Source: Bryobacterales bacterium (GTDB taxonomy: Bacteria > Acidobacteriota > Terriglobia > Bryobacterales > UBA6623). Taken from it: 56,784 nt of DNA. Under the pieces are notes generated by a model, which saw only the letters and a program-made list of their open reading frames with translations, ran no database searches and had not been told where the DNA came from. The stretch is from the NCBI GenBank assembly GCA_028819235.1, contig JAPPMC010000036.1, positions 1 to 56,784 on the forward strand, in the 5' to 3' direction. Of the stretch, positions 1 through 8,004 are shown piece by piece (the first letter of the stretch is position 1; the number at the start of each line of letters is the position of its first letter). A program made the position numbers and the translations under genes.

Positions 1-369
1 CAACTCAAACGGCGATCACGTTCTTCCATCCGCACCCAAACCCTGCCAGCCCCGGTCGAAGGGCCAATTCGCACCCAAGAATCAGAATAATGTCGCGCAC
101 CCTCTCCAGCAGGCCGGTTGCGGGCAGCCGGGCACTCCTATAACATGAGCACCGGTTGAGGGATGGCACGGTGCGGGCAAGTACGCCGTATCTTCGGTGC
201 CGTCTCGCATCGGGTGGCATCGCGCACCCGGAATGCGCGCTGGGGAGCGGTCGGAGAAACCGCCTCACCCACACGCGGGCGAACTTCGAGCGCTGTCCGG
301 GCTTTCAGGCCGTCAATCGGCGCATATTGGGGTGATTTGTCCGCCCTGCCCTTGGAGGGCCCCTCGGGC
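1..369. other. Upstream non-coding region of the first receptor gene
   Basis: No gene is supported here; open frames on both strands are short and show no recognisable protein. A plausible -10 box TATAAC lies at 139-144, with a weak GGTTGC hexamer 17 nt upstream. If it is used, the receptor transcript would carry an untranslated leader of roughly 250 nt, unlike most genes in the window. That promoter assignment is inference from hexamer similarity only. Confidence 0.3.
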
Positions 370-398
370 CCTGTTGTCCGGAACAACAGGCAAAGGAG
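370..398 (+). promoter_or_regulatory. Hairpin abutting the ribosome binding site of the first TonB receptor
   Basis: A perfect 8-bp stem (CCTGTTGT at 370-377 with ACAACAGG at 383-390) encloses a 5-nt loop. It is followed after one base by the purine-rich Shine-Dalgarno AAAGGAG (392-398), 8 nt before the ATG at 407. A second self-complementary stretch (GGGCCC, CTC, GGGCCC) lies just upstream. Such placement could modulate ribosome access or protect the 5' end of the message. The structure is seen directly; the role is inferred. Confidence 0.5.
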
Positions 399-406
399 AA
401 GTATAC

Positions 407-3400
407 ATGCGACCTAAGATGATGATGGTGGGTGCCGCTTGCGCGCTGATGGCGCTTGCCGCACCAGCGCTCGCGCAGGTTACGACGGCTACCCTATACG
501 GGACCGTACAGGACTCAACGGGGGCCGTGATCCCGGGCGGCGAGGCCCAGGTCAGGAACGACGACACCGGCTTGGTGTACATCGCGCCCGTGAATGCGCA
601 GGGGGATTTCGTCTTCAACGTGCTCCCGGTCGGGACGTACACGCTCAAGATCGAGTCTGACGGATTCAAGTCGTACGAGAGTACGGGAATCACACTGATC
701 GCTTCCCAGGTGGTTCGCCAGAACCACATGCTCGAATTGGGAAGCCTGACCGAGACGATCACGGTCGAGGGGCGGCCGCCGCTGGTCAACACCGAGGCGT
801 CCGAGCAGCGGGAGAGCCTGGACTCGATGAAGGTCCGCGAGCTCCCCCTTGCCCGGAGAAACATCACCCAGGTGCTGAAGCTGTCCACCGGTGTCGACGT
901 TGGCCGGGGAAGCCTGCGCATCAATGGCCTCGGAAAGAGCGGGACCGGAATCACGGTCAACGGCACTGACGCCAACTCCAACCCCTCCGAAGGGCGGGCG
1001 CTGCAGCAGTACGGAGGCCGTAACTACATGGACGTGATGAGCATCGAGGCCGTGGACGAGGTGCAGGTCATGCGCGGAATCATGAAGGCCGAGAACGGCG
1101 GAGTGGTCAGCGGGACGATCAACATTATCAGCAAGCAGGGCACGAACGAGTATCACGGCAGCGTGTTCGAGAACTACCGCTCGCACGTCTTCAACGCGCG
1201 AAACCCGTTCCAGACGAACGTTGACTCGTCCGGCGCCTTGCTTCCCAAGAACCGTGAGGTGTTCAACCAATTCGGCGGGTCGATCGGCGGCCCCGTTCAG
1301 CGCAACCGGATGTTCTTCTTCGCCACCTACGAGGGATACCGCGAGACCGCCTCGCAGAGGGTCGCCGGCACGGTGCCCACCCCGGAGCTGCGGACGACAA
1401 TCCTGAACGCCCTGCCATTCCAGGAGACCAGGTTGCTGATGGACACGATCCCCGAGCCCACCCTCCAGCTGGACCAGTACCGCGGGCGGGTCGAGTCCGT
1501 CGGCACGCGTCGCAGGACCGAGAACCACGTCGTCGCCCGGGCGGACTACCGACCGACATCGACGAGCAACCTGTCGTTCACCTACACCCGCAACAGGCCC
1601 TTCGGGCTTGATCCCAGGTACAACCTCAACGGCGCGAACGACCGCGCATACACCTACATTCAAGACCGCTACAACGCGCAGTACACGATCAGCAGCGCGG
1701 CGTGGGTGTCCGAGACCCGATTCGGCTACAACTACGCCGACATGGAGCGGCTCGACAACATCTTCACGCTACAGGATCCGGACAGGGCCGAGACGATCGA
1801 CTGGCAGAACAGGATCCCGAGGCTGAGGCTGCGAAACGTCGGCGGGACCGTGACGCTGGGCAGTGGCGAGGTCTGGCTGATGGAGGGCGCTACCACGACT
1901 CTCGACCAGAAGGTCACGACGAACAAGGGCAAGCACACCCTCAAGTTCGGCGCCCGGTTTGTCCATTACGGCGGTGCCCGCACAAACCCCGAGAATCCCA
2001 TGTACGAGTTCCTCAACATCGAGGAGATGCAGGCCAATCGCATCAATGGCGCGGTGGTCTCGTTCGGGTCAAACGGCCCGCACTCGTCCCGCATGTACGA
2101 GTTCGGCGGGTTCTTGCAGGACGACTGGCGGGCCAACCAGAGGCTCACACTGAACCTCGGACTTCGCTACGACTTCTACTCCAACAACACCGTCAAGCCG
2201 ACCGGGGCCATCGACGTCACCAACAAGAACCTCGAACTGCCCCCGGGTGCCGACTTCACCAACTTCGCCTTCGGGCCCCGCCGCCCGAGGGACAGGCCGA
2301 TCGAGCATGACGGATGGGCCAATCTGGGCCCGCGCGTGGGATTTGCTTATCGCCTGGACGACGAGGGCCAGACGGTCCTGCGTGGGGGCGTGGGAGTCAT
2401 GTTCGCTGCCCAAGTCCCGGCAGTGCTGCGCCAGAGCGTGGCCGGCCCGGACATTCCGTTCCGCGTTCGGTACAGCGCGCGGGAAGCTGCGCGGCTGGGC
2501 GTACGGTACCCCTTCAGCAACGAAGAGGTCATCCCGATCTCGCTGCAAGACATCCAGGCGAGCGGCAACGAGCTTGTCTTCTCCCTCATCACTCCGGACC
2601 TGCAGAATCCGTACACGATCAACTATCAGTTCAACATCCAGCGGCAGCTGACCTCGGACCTGATGTGGGAAGTCGGGTACGTGGGGACGCGAGGGGTGAA
2701 GTTTCCGATGCACCGTCGCTTCAACCTCCCGGACCGACAGACCGGAGTCAGGCCCAACCCGAAGATCATTCCGGGAGGCCCGTACTTCGTTGACATGGGC
2801 GAGAGCGTGATGAACCATTCCCTGCAGACATCCGCCCGCAAGCGCTTTTCGCGCAACGTCTCCTTTGACATTCACTACACGTGGGGCAAGACCATCGCCT
2901 ACACCGGCGGCGACGTAGGCGTCTACTACGGGACGGACGCGACTTCGGGCATCCAAGACTTCTTCAACCTCGGCATCGAGCGGGGCAACCCGGGGTACGA
3001 CACGACGCACCGCGCGGTCGCCGACCTGATCTATGAGCTGCCGTCGCTGAGCGGCTCCAGCCCCGTTGTTCGGGGCATTCTCGGCGGATGGCAGATTGCA
3101 GGAATCTATTCCGGCACGACCGGCGAGCCGGTCACTATCAGACAGGGCTGCTCGCAGGGGTGGGCCTGCCGGTCGGACTACATCGGCGGCAATCTGTACG
3201 TCGGTGAGGGCGTGACATTCGGGAGGGCGAGGGTCGGCTCGCACCAAGACGTGCGGTACCTGAATCCGGACGCGTACCAGAGGGTGGACGAAGTGCGCGG
3301 AATCGCCCAGAGGCCAGGCAACGCCGGCAATGGGCTGGTGCGCGGCCCGGGCCAGTGGACGGTTGACTTTTCGCTCTCGAAGAACTTCCGCCTCGGCGAG

Positions 3401-3556
3401 GCATCCCGCCTGCAGCTGAGAGCCGACATGTTCAACGCCCTCAATCGCGTGAACCTCGGATCCCTGAACGGCAACGTGGAGAACTCGGACTTCGGGACCT
3501 TGGACAATGCAGGAGCGATGCGCCAGATGCAAATGGCCATTCGCATCACGTTCTAG
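407..3556 (+). CDS. Oar-like TonB-dependent receptor with carboxypeptidase-regulatory-like domain
   Basis: This is a 1049-residue outer-membrane receptor. Residues 1-23 are a signal peptide (Met-rich start, hydrophobic core, ALA before Gln24). Residues about 27-110 form a carboxypeptidase-regulatory-like beta-sandwich (GTVQDSTGAVIPGG, then LPVGTYTLKIESDGF). A plug domain follows with LPLARRN and an IEAVDEVQVMRG strand, then a long beta-barrel ending in the aromatic residue Phe. The start at 407 was chosen because it has a strong RBS and begins the signal peptide; an in-frame extension to 197 lacks both. Proteins of this family import large or complexed substrates across the outer membrane using TonB energy. 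The substrate cannot be read from sequence. The gene is convergent with dapD. Confidence 0.9.
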   Translation: MRPKMMMVGAACALMALAAPALAQVTTATLYGTVQDSTGAVIPGGEAQVRNDDTGLVYIAPVNAQGDFVFNVLPVGTYTLKIESDGFKSYESTGITLIASQVVRQNHMLELGSLTETITVEGRPPLVNTEASEQRESLDSMKVRELPLARRNITQVLKLSTGVDVGRGSLRINGLGKSGTGITVNGTDANSNPSEGRALQQYGGRNYMDVMSIEAVDEVQVMRGIMKAENGGVVSGTINIISKQGTNEYHGSVFENYRSHVFNARNPFQTNVDSSGALLPKNREVFNQFGGSIGGPVQRNRMFFFATYEGYRETASQRVAGTVPTPELRTTILNALPFQETRLLMDTIPEPTLQLDQYRGRVESVGTRRRTENHVVARADYRPTSTSNLSFTYTRNRPFGLDPRYNLNGANDRAYTYIQDRYNAQYTISSAAWVSETRFGYNYADMERLDNIFTLQDPDRAETIDWQNRIPRLRLRNVGGTVTLGSGEVWLMEGATTTLDQKVTTNKGKHTLKFGARFVHYGGARTNPENPMYEFLNIEEMQANRINGAVVSFGSNGPHSSRMYEFGGFLQDDWRANQRLTLNLGLRYDFYSNNTVKPTGAIDVTNKNLELPPGADFTNFAFGPRRPRDRPIEHDGWANLGPRVGFAYRLDDEGQTVLRGGVGVMFAAQVPAVLRQSVAGPDIPFRVRYSAREAARLGVRYPFSNEEVIPISLQDIQASGNELVFSLITPDLQNPYTINYQFNIQRQLTSDLMWEVGYVGTRGVKFPMHRRFNLPDRQTGVRPNPKIIPGGPYFVDMGESVMNHSLQTSARKRFSRNVSFDIHYTWGKTIAYTGGDVGVYYGTDATSGIQDFFNLGIERGNPGYDTTHRAVADLIYELPSLSGSSPVVRGILGGWQIAGIYSGTTGEPVTIRQGCSQGWACRSDYIGGNLYVGEGVTFGRARVGSHQDVRYLNPDAYQRVDEVRGIAQRPGNAGNGLVRGPGQWTVDFSLSKNFRLGEASRLQLRADMFNALNRVNLGSLNGNVENSDFGTLDNAGAMRQMQMAIRITF

Positions 3557-3576
3557 GCCGCGGGCCGCCGCTAGCC

Positions 3577-3612
3577 GGCACGGCGGGTTCGGCCCTCCGC
3601 CGTTCGCGTGCC
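3577..3612. terminator. Candidate bidirectional terminator between receptor and dapD
   Basis: An imperfect hairpin lies in the 144-bp convergent gap. The inner stem is CGGCGG (3581-3586) with CCGCCG (3597-3602), and outer pairing joins GGCAC with GTGCC (3608-3612). There is no T-tract, so intrinsic termination is uncertain. Nothing else is seen in this gap. Confidence 0.3.
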
Positions 3613-3700
3613 AAGCCCGGACGCCTCACCGGGCGTGGCCGCGAGCGGCCCACGGAAACCGGGGGGCGACAGGTATGATCCTGAGACGCCCGCCGTGCCG

Positions 3701-4543
3701 CTATCGAAGCAGTGATTCCAGCTCCACTCGGGCGTCGGTTCGGGCATCGCGATACTTGACGATGACCGGGGCGTAGAGCGAGAGGCCCATCTCCGCGCCG
3801 CGACCGCTCTTGATGGGGCGGGAGCCCGGCACGACGACTGCCCGCTCGGGGATGACGAGGGGGTCGTCGCCCTCCGCTCGGAGGACGGCTCCGCTGACTA
3901 CGTCGTAGACCGGCGTCGATCGCGTGAGCACAGTCCCGGCGCCCAGGACAGCCGACCGTTTGACGATCGTGCCCTCGTACACCCCGCAGTTGCCGCCCAC
4001 CAGCACGTCGTCCTCGATGATTACGGGCAGCGCTCCGACCGGTTCCAGCACTCCCCCGATCTGTGCGGCGGCGCTGATGTGGCAGTTCTTGCCGATCTGG
4101 GCGCAGCTGCCGACGAGGGCGTGCGAGTCCACCATTGTTCCGTCGTCCACGTAGGCGCCCACATTGACGTACATCGGCGGCATACAAGTCACGCTCCGGC
4201 CCAGATAGCAGCCGTCGCGCAGGCTCGAGCCCCCCGGGACGAGCCTGACGCTGTCGTCAAGGGAAAGGTCCCGCGGCGGGTAGGTAGATTTGTCGATGAA
4301 GCGGAAGCGGCTGCCCGCGTCGGACATGTCCACGCTGCGGCCGAGCCGGAATCCGACCAGGATGCCGCGCTTGACCCACGCGTTGACGCGCCAGCCTTGG
4401 GGCTGAGCCTCACCATCGGGCTCGGCGGCGCGGATCGTGCCGCTGTTGAGTCCCGCCTTGAACTCGGCAAACGTCTCCAGGTCTTGATGGCTGTAGGACT
4501 CGCGGTTCTGGCGGTACAGTGCGTTCATTCGCGCTTGGAGCAT
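3701..4543 (-). CDS. dapD: Tetrahydrodipicolinate N-succinyltransferase
   Basis: The product (280 residues) transfers succinyl from succinyl-CoA to tetrahydrodipicolinate, in the succinylase branch of diaminopimelate and lysine synthesis. The protein has an N-terminal alpha domain and a left-handed parallel beta-helix of hexapeptide repeats ([45 protein letters not shown]). It ends in the usual [23 protein letters not shown] tail. The length is normal for DapD. The start at 4543 ([10 protein letters not shown]) was chosen because it fits family length and sits 7 nt from a TACGAT -10 box; the open frame extends further upstream without support. The gene is monocistronic and divergent from the kinase pair. 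The other pathway genes in the window, lysC-dapB, lie about 21 kb away. Confidence 0.92.
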   Translation of the reverse strand: MLQARMNALYRQNRESYSHQDLETFAEFKAGLNSGTIRAAEPDGEAQPQGWRVNAWVKRGILVGFRLGRSVDMSDAGSRFRFIDKSTYPPRDLSLDDSVRLVPGGSSLRDGCYLGRSVTCMPPMYVNVGAYVDDGTMVDSHALVGSCAQIGKNCHISAAAQIGGVLEPVGALPVIIEDDVLVGGNCGVYEGTIVKRSAVLGAGTVLTRSTPVYDVVSGAVLRAEGDDPLVIPERAVVVPGSRPIKSGRGAEMGLSLYAPVIVKYRDARTDARVELESLLR

Positions 4544-4657
4544 TGATCCAATCGTACTAGCACGCCTGTGCGCCGCGACCCCTCCCCAATACCATCCGGA
4601 GCGCTCGGCCGCACCGTTGAGGGGCCATTGCGGTGCTAGAATTGGCGTGCGATATCC
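4544..4657. promoter_or_regulatory. Divergent promoter region, dapD / thymidylate kinase
   Basis: On the minus strand TACGAT (4551-4556) ends 7 nt before the dapD ATG. On the plus strand TAGAAT (4637-4642) ends 15 nt before the kinase ATG. Neither start has a clear Shine-Dalgarno sequence, and the -35 regions are poor matches. Confidence 0.4.
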
Positions 4658-5350
4658 ATGGCCCAATTCGTGCCAAACACGTACCGCGGCAAGCTGATCA
4701 TCGTCGAGGGGATCGACGGTTCGGGCAAGTCCACCCAGCTGGCGCTGCTGAGCCAGTGGCTCCGGTCGTTGGGTCTGGTCGTCTCCTTCAGCGAGTGGAA
4801 TTCTTCACCGATCGTCCGCGGAACGACGAAGCGTGGCAAGAAGAAGCAGATGTTCACGCCGACGACCTTCAGCTTGGTCCACGCGACCGATTTTGCGGAC
4901 CGTCTCGAGCGCCATATCTTGCCGATGCTTGAGGCCGGCGCTGTTGTCTGCGCGGACCGCTACGCCTACACCGCGTTTGCGCGAGACGTGGCCCGTGGCG
5001 TGGGCCCTGAATGGGTCCGCAATCTGTACCGCTTCGCGGTCAAGCCGGACATAGCCTTTTATTTTCGCGTGCCCCTCAGTGTTGCGCTGGACCGGATCCT
5101 GAGGGGGCGGGCTTCCCTGAAGTACTACGAGGCCGGAATGGACCTGAACCTCAGTTCGAACATCCGCAAGAGCTTCGGGCTGTTCCAGAAGCGGATCCGC
5201 AAGCAGTACGAGTCCATGTCGAAAGAGATGGGCTTCAACGTGATCGACGCGACGGGTTCGATCCAAGAGCAGCAGAAGGAAGTGCGCCAAGTCGTGCTGA
5301 ACACGATTGGGGACGCCCTCGAGAACGACATCCTGCGTGTTTCCCGTTAG
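4658..5350 (+). CDS. tmk: Thymidylate kinase-like P-loop kinase, canonical copy
   Basis: This 230-residue P-loop kinase is expected to phosphorylate dTMP to dTDP with ATP in the cytoplasm. The Walker A motif GIDGSGKS at residues 18-25 is intact with Lys24. The substrate-binding DRY motif appears as [26 protein letters not shown] segment lies in the lid and late-helix region, and [12 protein letters not shown] resembles the usual C-terminal strand. It is 15-20 residues longer than typical bacterial dTMP kinases because of the segment after the P-loop. A second, degenerate paralogue follows after 6 nt, so the two are almost certainly co-transcribed with the HAD phosphatase behind them. The substrate assignment is by family; a related nucleoside monophosphate is possible. 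Confidence 0.82.
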   Translation: MAQFVPNTYRGKLIIVEGIDGSGKSTQLALLSQWLRSLGLVVSFSEWNSSPIVRGTTKRGKKKQMFTPTTFSLVHATDFADRLERHILPMLEAGAVVCADRYAYTAFARDVARGVGPEWVRNLYRFAVKPDIAFYFRVPLSVALDRILRGRASLKYYEAGMDLNLSSNIRKSFGLFQKRIRKQYESMSKEMGFNVIDATGSIQEQQKEVRQVVLNTIGDALENDILRVSR

Positions 5351-5356
5351 CCAGCC

Positions 5357-6055
5357 ATGACAGCTCTGGAGCCCCTCACCTTCTACAGCGATCCGCTTCC
5401 CGGAATCGCCCCCAACGACCTGCAGGGCAAGCTGATCGCGATCGAAGGCCCAGACTCCGTGGGGCGGACGACTCAGGTCGAGCGCATCCGGAACTGGCTC
5501 GAAGCCAGCGGGCACGCGGTTGTCGATACCGGGCTGGCGAGGTCTGCCCTGACCAAGGACGGCATTCAGCGGGCCAAGACGGGCCACACCTTGGGGCCGC
5601 TCACGATGGGCCTGTTCTACATGTCGGATTTCGCCGACAGGCTGGAGCATGTGATCATCCCAGCGCTGCGTGCAGGTTTCGTTGTCATTACGGACCGCTA
5701 CTTCTACTCTGTGGTGGCCCGGGCGGTGGCCCGCAATCTGGACTCCGAGTGGCTCGAGAGGGTCGGGGGCTGCTCGCTCGTTCCCCACACGGTGCTCTAT
5801 ATGCGCCCAACGGTTGAGGAGATCGTGGCCCGGACTGTCAGAGGGCGCAAGTACTTCGAGTACTGGGAGAGCGGAATGGACGTCCCCTACGGCTCCAATC
5901 GCTTCCGGAGCTTCGTTCGGTATCAGGCCAAGCTGATCGAGGTGCTGGACGGATTCGCCGAAAAGTACGGCTTCACGACCGTGGACGCGACCCGATCCCC
6001 GGACGAGATCTTCGCCGAGCTGCGGCGCCACATCTCGGTCGTCGTCGGGCTCTAG
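5357..6055 (+). CDS. Thymidylate kinase-like paralogue with altered P-loop
   Basis: This 232-residue protein is clearly homologous to its upstream neighbour: DFADRLEHVIIPALRAG, ITDRYFYSVVARAVAR, KYFEYWESGMD and TTVDATRSPDEI align with the first copy. The Walker A motif reads GPDSVGRTT (residues 31-39), with Arg37 where the essential phosphate-binding Lys is expected, and the second glycine is also changed. The DRY motif is kept. The N-terminus is longer by about 10 residues. In P-loop kinases Lys to Arg usually cripples catalysis, so this may be a regulatory partner that forms a heterodimer with the first copy, or an enzyme with altered phosphate donor use. The stop lies 7 nt before the HAD start, which supports an operon. 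Confidence 0.7.
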   Translation: MTALEPLTFYSDPLPGIAPNDLQGKLIAIEGPDSVGRTTQVERIRNWLEASGHAVVDTGLARSALTKDGIQRAKTGHTLGPLTMGLFYMSDFADRLEHVIIPALRAGFVVITDRYFYSVVARAVARNLDSEWLERVGGCSLVPHTVLYMRPTVEEIVARTVRGRKYFEYWESGMDVPYGSNRFRSFVRYQAKLIEVLDGFAEKYGFTTVDATRSPDEIFAELRRHISVVVGL

Positions 6056-6061
6056 GCCGGC

Positions 6062-6745
6062 TTGCACGTGCCGCTCCGCGTCAAGCTGTTGGTATTCGAC
6101 CTGGACGGGACGCTGATCGATTCGACCCTCGACTTGGCGCTATCGGTCAACGCGACGCGCGCGAACGCCGGGCTTGGCCCATTGGACGTGGAGACCATCT
6201 CTTCGTATGTCGGCAACGGCGCGAAAATGCTCGTGCGCCGCGCCTTGGGCCCAACCGCGAGAGAGCGGGACGTGCAGTTGGGACTGGCATTCTTCCTCCG
6301 GTACTACTACGTGCACATGCTGGACAACACCCGCCTCTACGACGGCGTAGAAGAGGCTCTCTCGGAGTGGCGACGGACGGGAATGACAATGGCCGTTCTG
6401 ACGAACAAGCCGGAGCGATTCAGCCGGGACCTGATCGCCGGGCTCGGTTTGGGGGGATGGTTCGCCAAGATCTACGGGGGCAACAGCTTTGCCACGAAGA
6501 AGCCCGACCCGTACGGGCTGATTCGGATCATGCGCGAGCTTGGCTCCGGGCCCTCAGAGACCTTGATGGTCGGGGACAGTTCGGTGGATGTCCTGACCGC
6601 ACGCAACGCCGGGACTCGGTGCGCGGGAGTGCTCTACGGGATCAGGCCTGGGGATTTCGAACGCCACCACGCGGACATTACGGTAGAGGACATGCGCGAC
6701 CTCTGCGGCGTCGTCGTTCCGGCAAGGTCGTCGCCCGTAGGCTGA
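6062..6745 (+). CDS. HAD-superfamily hydrolase, phosphoglycolate phosphatase-like
   Basis: This protein of about 227 residues has the four HAD motifs: motif I FDLDGTLID, motif II VLTNKP, a motif III Lys in FATKKPDP, and motif IV VGDSSVDV. The alpha-helical cap of subfamily I is present between motifs I and II (NATRANAGLGPLDVETISSYVG and the following helix). These are hallmarks of Gph/PpaX-like phosphatases that hydrolyse small phosphomonoesters such as phosphoglycolate. It starts with TTG at 6062 or GTG at 6068; the latter leaves a shorter leader peptide, and neither has a strong RBS. It follows the kinase pair within 6 nt, so a role in nucleotide clean-up is as likely as phosphoglycolate salvage. 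Confidence 0.8.
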   Translation: MHVPLRVKLLVFDLDGTLIDSTLDLALSVNATRANAGLGPLDVETISSYVGNGAKMLVRRALGPTARERDVQLGLAFFLRYYYVHMLDNTRLYDGVEEALSEWRRTGMTMAVLTNKPERFSRDLIAGLGLGGWFAKIYGGNSFATKKPDPYGLIRIMRELGSGPSETLMVGDSSVDVLTARNAGTRCAGVLYGIRPGDFERHHADITVEDMRDLCGVVVPARSSPVG

Positions 6746-7076
6746 GCGCGCTGGCCTGCGTATTCCCCGCAGCGGGCCGGGGAAGGGAGCTATGAACCGC
6801 CCTGCGGTTGAGGGTGCGTCGCTGGTGACTGCGGCCGTACGGCACGACACCGGTGCCCGGCGCAGACTGCTGAGCGTCCCGTGTGAGCATCATCGGACTG
6901 CCGCCCCGGTCGCCTGCTCGTGGCCGCTCATCCAAGGTCCCTCGGTCGAGTGACAGTGTTCCCAACCGCACTTGTGAGCCGGCCCAAGTCGCTGGTCTGG
7001 CCGCCAAGCGCCGCCAGTTTTTCACCCGAACCTGTCGGTTGCTGACGAAGGTGGTACTGGTCGCTTCCATCGTTGC
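6746..7076. other. Gap of 331 bp without a supported gene
   Basis: Short frames on both strands have no recognisable domain or codon-use signal. The stretch separates the kinase/HAD operon from the toxin-antitoxin pair. No clear promoter or terminator was identified. Confidence 0.3.
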
Positions 7077-7370
7077 GTGCGGGCTGTCGGGATCAGAGTT
7101 CCCAATAGTCGCCTGAGCGAGCATGTTCGGCTGGCGGCCTCGGCGGAGACGGTTCTGATCACGGACCGCACCAGGTTCGTTGTCGAGATCGAGCCACTGA
7201 GGGCATCCAGGCGTCGGGTCTTGGCGGACGCGATGCTCGCGGACGCGGCTCGAAACGGATGGATATCGCCGCCGGCGCTCCGACTTGGGGACGTGCCATC
7301 TCCGCCGGTCCCCGTGGCGCCACTGAGTGAGATCCTCCGCGAACTGGCGGGAGATCGGAGCGATCGGTGA
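7077..7370 (+). CDS. Phd/YefM-family antitoxin
   Basis: This 97-residue protein starts with GTG at 7077. Its N-terminus RAVGIRVPNSRLSEHVRLAAS followed by AETVLITDRTRFVVEIEP is the Phd/YefM DNA-binding fold: a swapped-hairpin dimer that binds the operon promoter. The C-terminal tail (LSEILRELAGDRSDR) would wrap the toxin. It overlaps the PIN toxin start by 4 nt (GTGA), which is typical translational coupling of such modules and supports autoregulation. Its frame is intact although the toxin frame is broken. The pairing is a Phd-type antitoxin with a VapC-type toxin, a common hybrid arrangement. Confidence 0.72.
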   Translation: MRAVGIRVPNSRLSEHVRLAASAETVLITDRTRFVVEIEPLRASRRRVLADAMLADAARNGWISPPALRLGDVPSPPVPVAPLSEILRELAGDRSDR

Positions 7371-7826
7371 TCTACCTCGACACGTCCGTCGTCCTCGCTC
7401 ACCTCTTGGCTGAGGACCGCCGACCTGCCATCGCGATTTGGCAACGATCGCTCGTCGCAAGCACGCTGCTCGAGAATGAGACGTGGACCCGGCTTCATGC
7501 TCGCCACTTGGCGGACACTCACGGGGAGGCCGCAGGCGTAGTCCTCGGCAGAATCGCGTTTGGAGAGCTGGCAACCGCTGTACTTAACCGCGCTCTAGTA
7601 CCCTTTCCGGTCCACGTTCGCACGCTGGACGCGTTGCACCTCGCGACCTGCGATTTCTTGCGCGCCCCGGGGCCAGCGAATTGCCCTAGCAACATACGAC
7701 CAGAAAATGGCCGCAGCGGGTCGGGCGATAGGGCTGAAGCTGTTCGATCTCGAGGCCTTAGAGTCGCTCGCGAGTGCAGCGCCACCCTGTTCTGGGGCCA
7801 GCGCCACGCACGGGCAACTTCCCTAA
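7367..7826 (+). pseudogene. VapC-like PIN-domain toxin, frameshifted
   Basis: The N-terminal 100 or so residues are a PIN-domain RNase: MIYLDTSVVLAHLL with the first acidic residue, a central LENETWTRLHARHL with the conserved Glu, and LDALHLATCDFL with the catalytic DALHLA motif. Just after this the frame runs into unrelated sequence, while the expected continuation RIALATYDQKMAAAGRAIGL is found in the +1 frame from 7677 to the stop at 7824-7826. One extra base in the run CCCCGGGG (about 7665-7672) would explain it. As read, the toxin loses its last acidic residue (the Asp of TYDQKM). This is either true inactivation or a homopolymer error in the assembly. Confidence 0.72.
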
Positions 7827-7952
7827 GTCGGGCCCCCTGTCCGCCGCGAGGTCCGCAGACTGCCATGCCTTCCAACAAGAACGGCCAAGTCTGATACCCG
7901 GTCGGTTGTGCCCCCGCATCTGTTCGGGTAGCCTAGGGGTGGTCTTGGTTTA

Positions 7953-7979
7953 GGGCGCCATAGTTCTTTTTCGGCGCCC
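7953..7979 (+). promoter_or_regulatory. Stem-loop in the leader of the second TonB receptor
   Basis: A perfect 7-bp GC stem (GGGCGCC at 7953-7959 with GGCGCCC at 7973-7979) encloses a 13-nt T-rich loop. It lies 12 nt before the CAGGAGG ribosome binding site (7991-7997) of the receptor at 8005. It may act as a 5' mRNA-stabilising or regulatory hairpin. A terminator for the toxin-antitoxin unit is an alternative, although no T-tract follows the stem. Confidence 0.4.
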
Positions 7980-8004
7980 GGGGGTTCAGACAGGAGGTAG
8001 AACC

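Noticed and set aside
515..1663. Long minus-strand open frame inside the first receptor gene
   Set aside because: It is a shadow of a GC-rich coding sequence; its composition is low-complexity and no domain is seen.
2069..3532. Long minus-strand frame of 487 codons
   Set aside because: It lies wholly antisense to the receptor barrel, with no RBS or recognisable protein.
4805..6067. Minus-strand frame of 420 codons across the kinase pair
   Set aside because: Antisense shadow; both plus-strand kinases are clear homologues.
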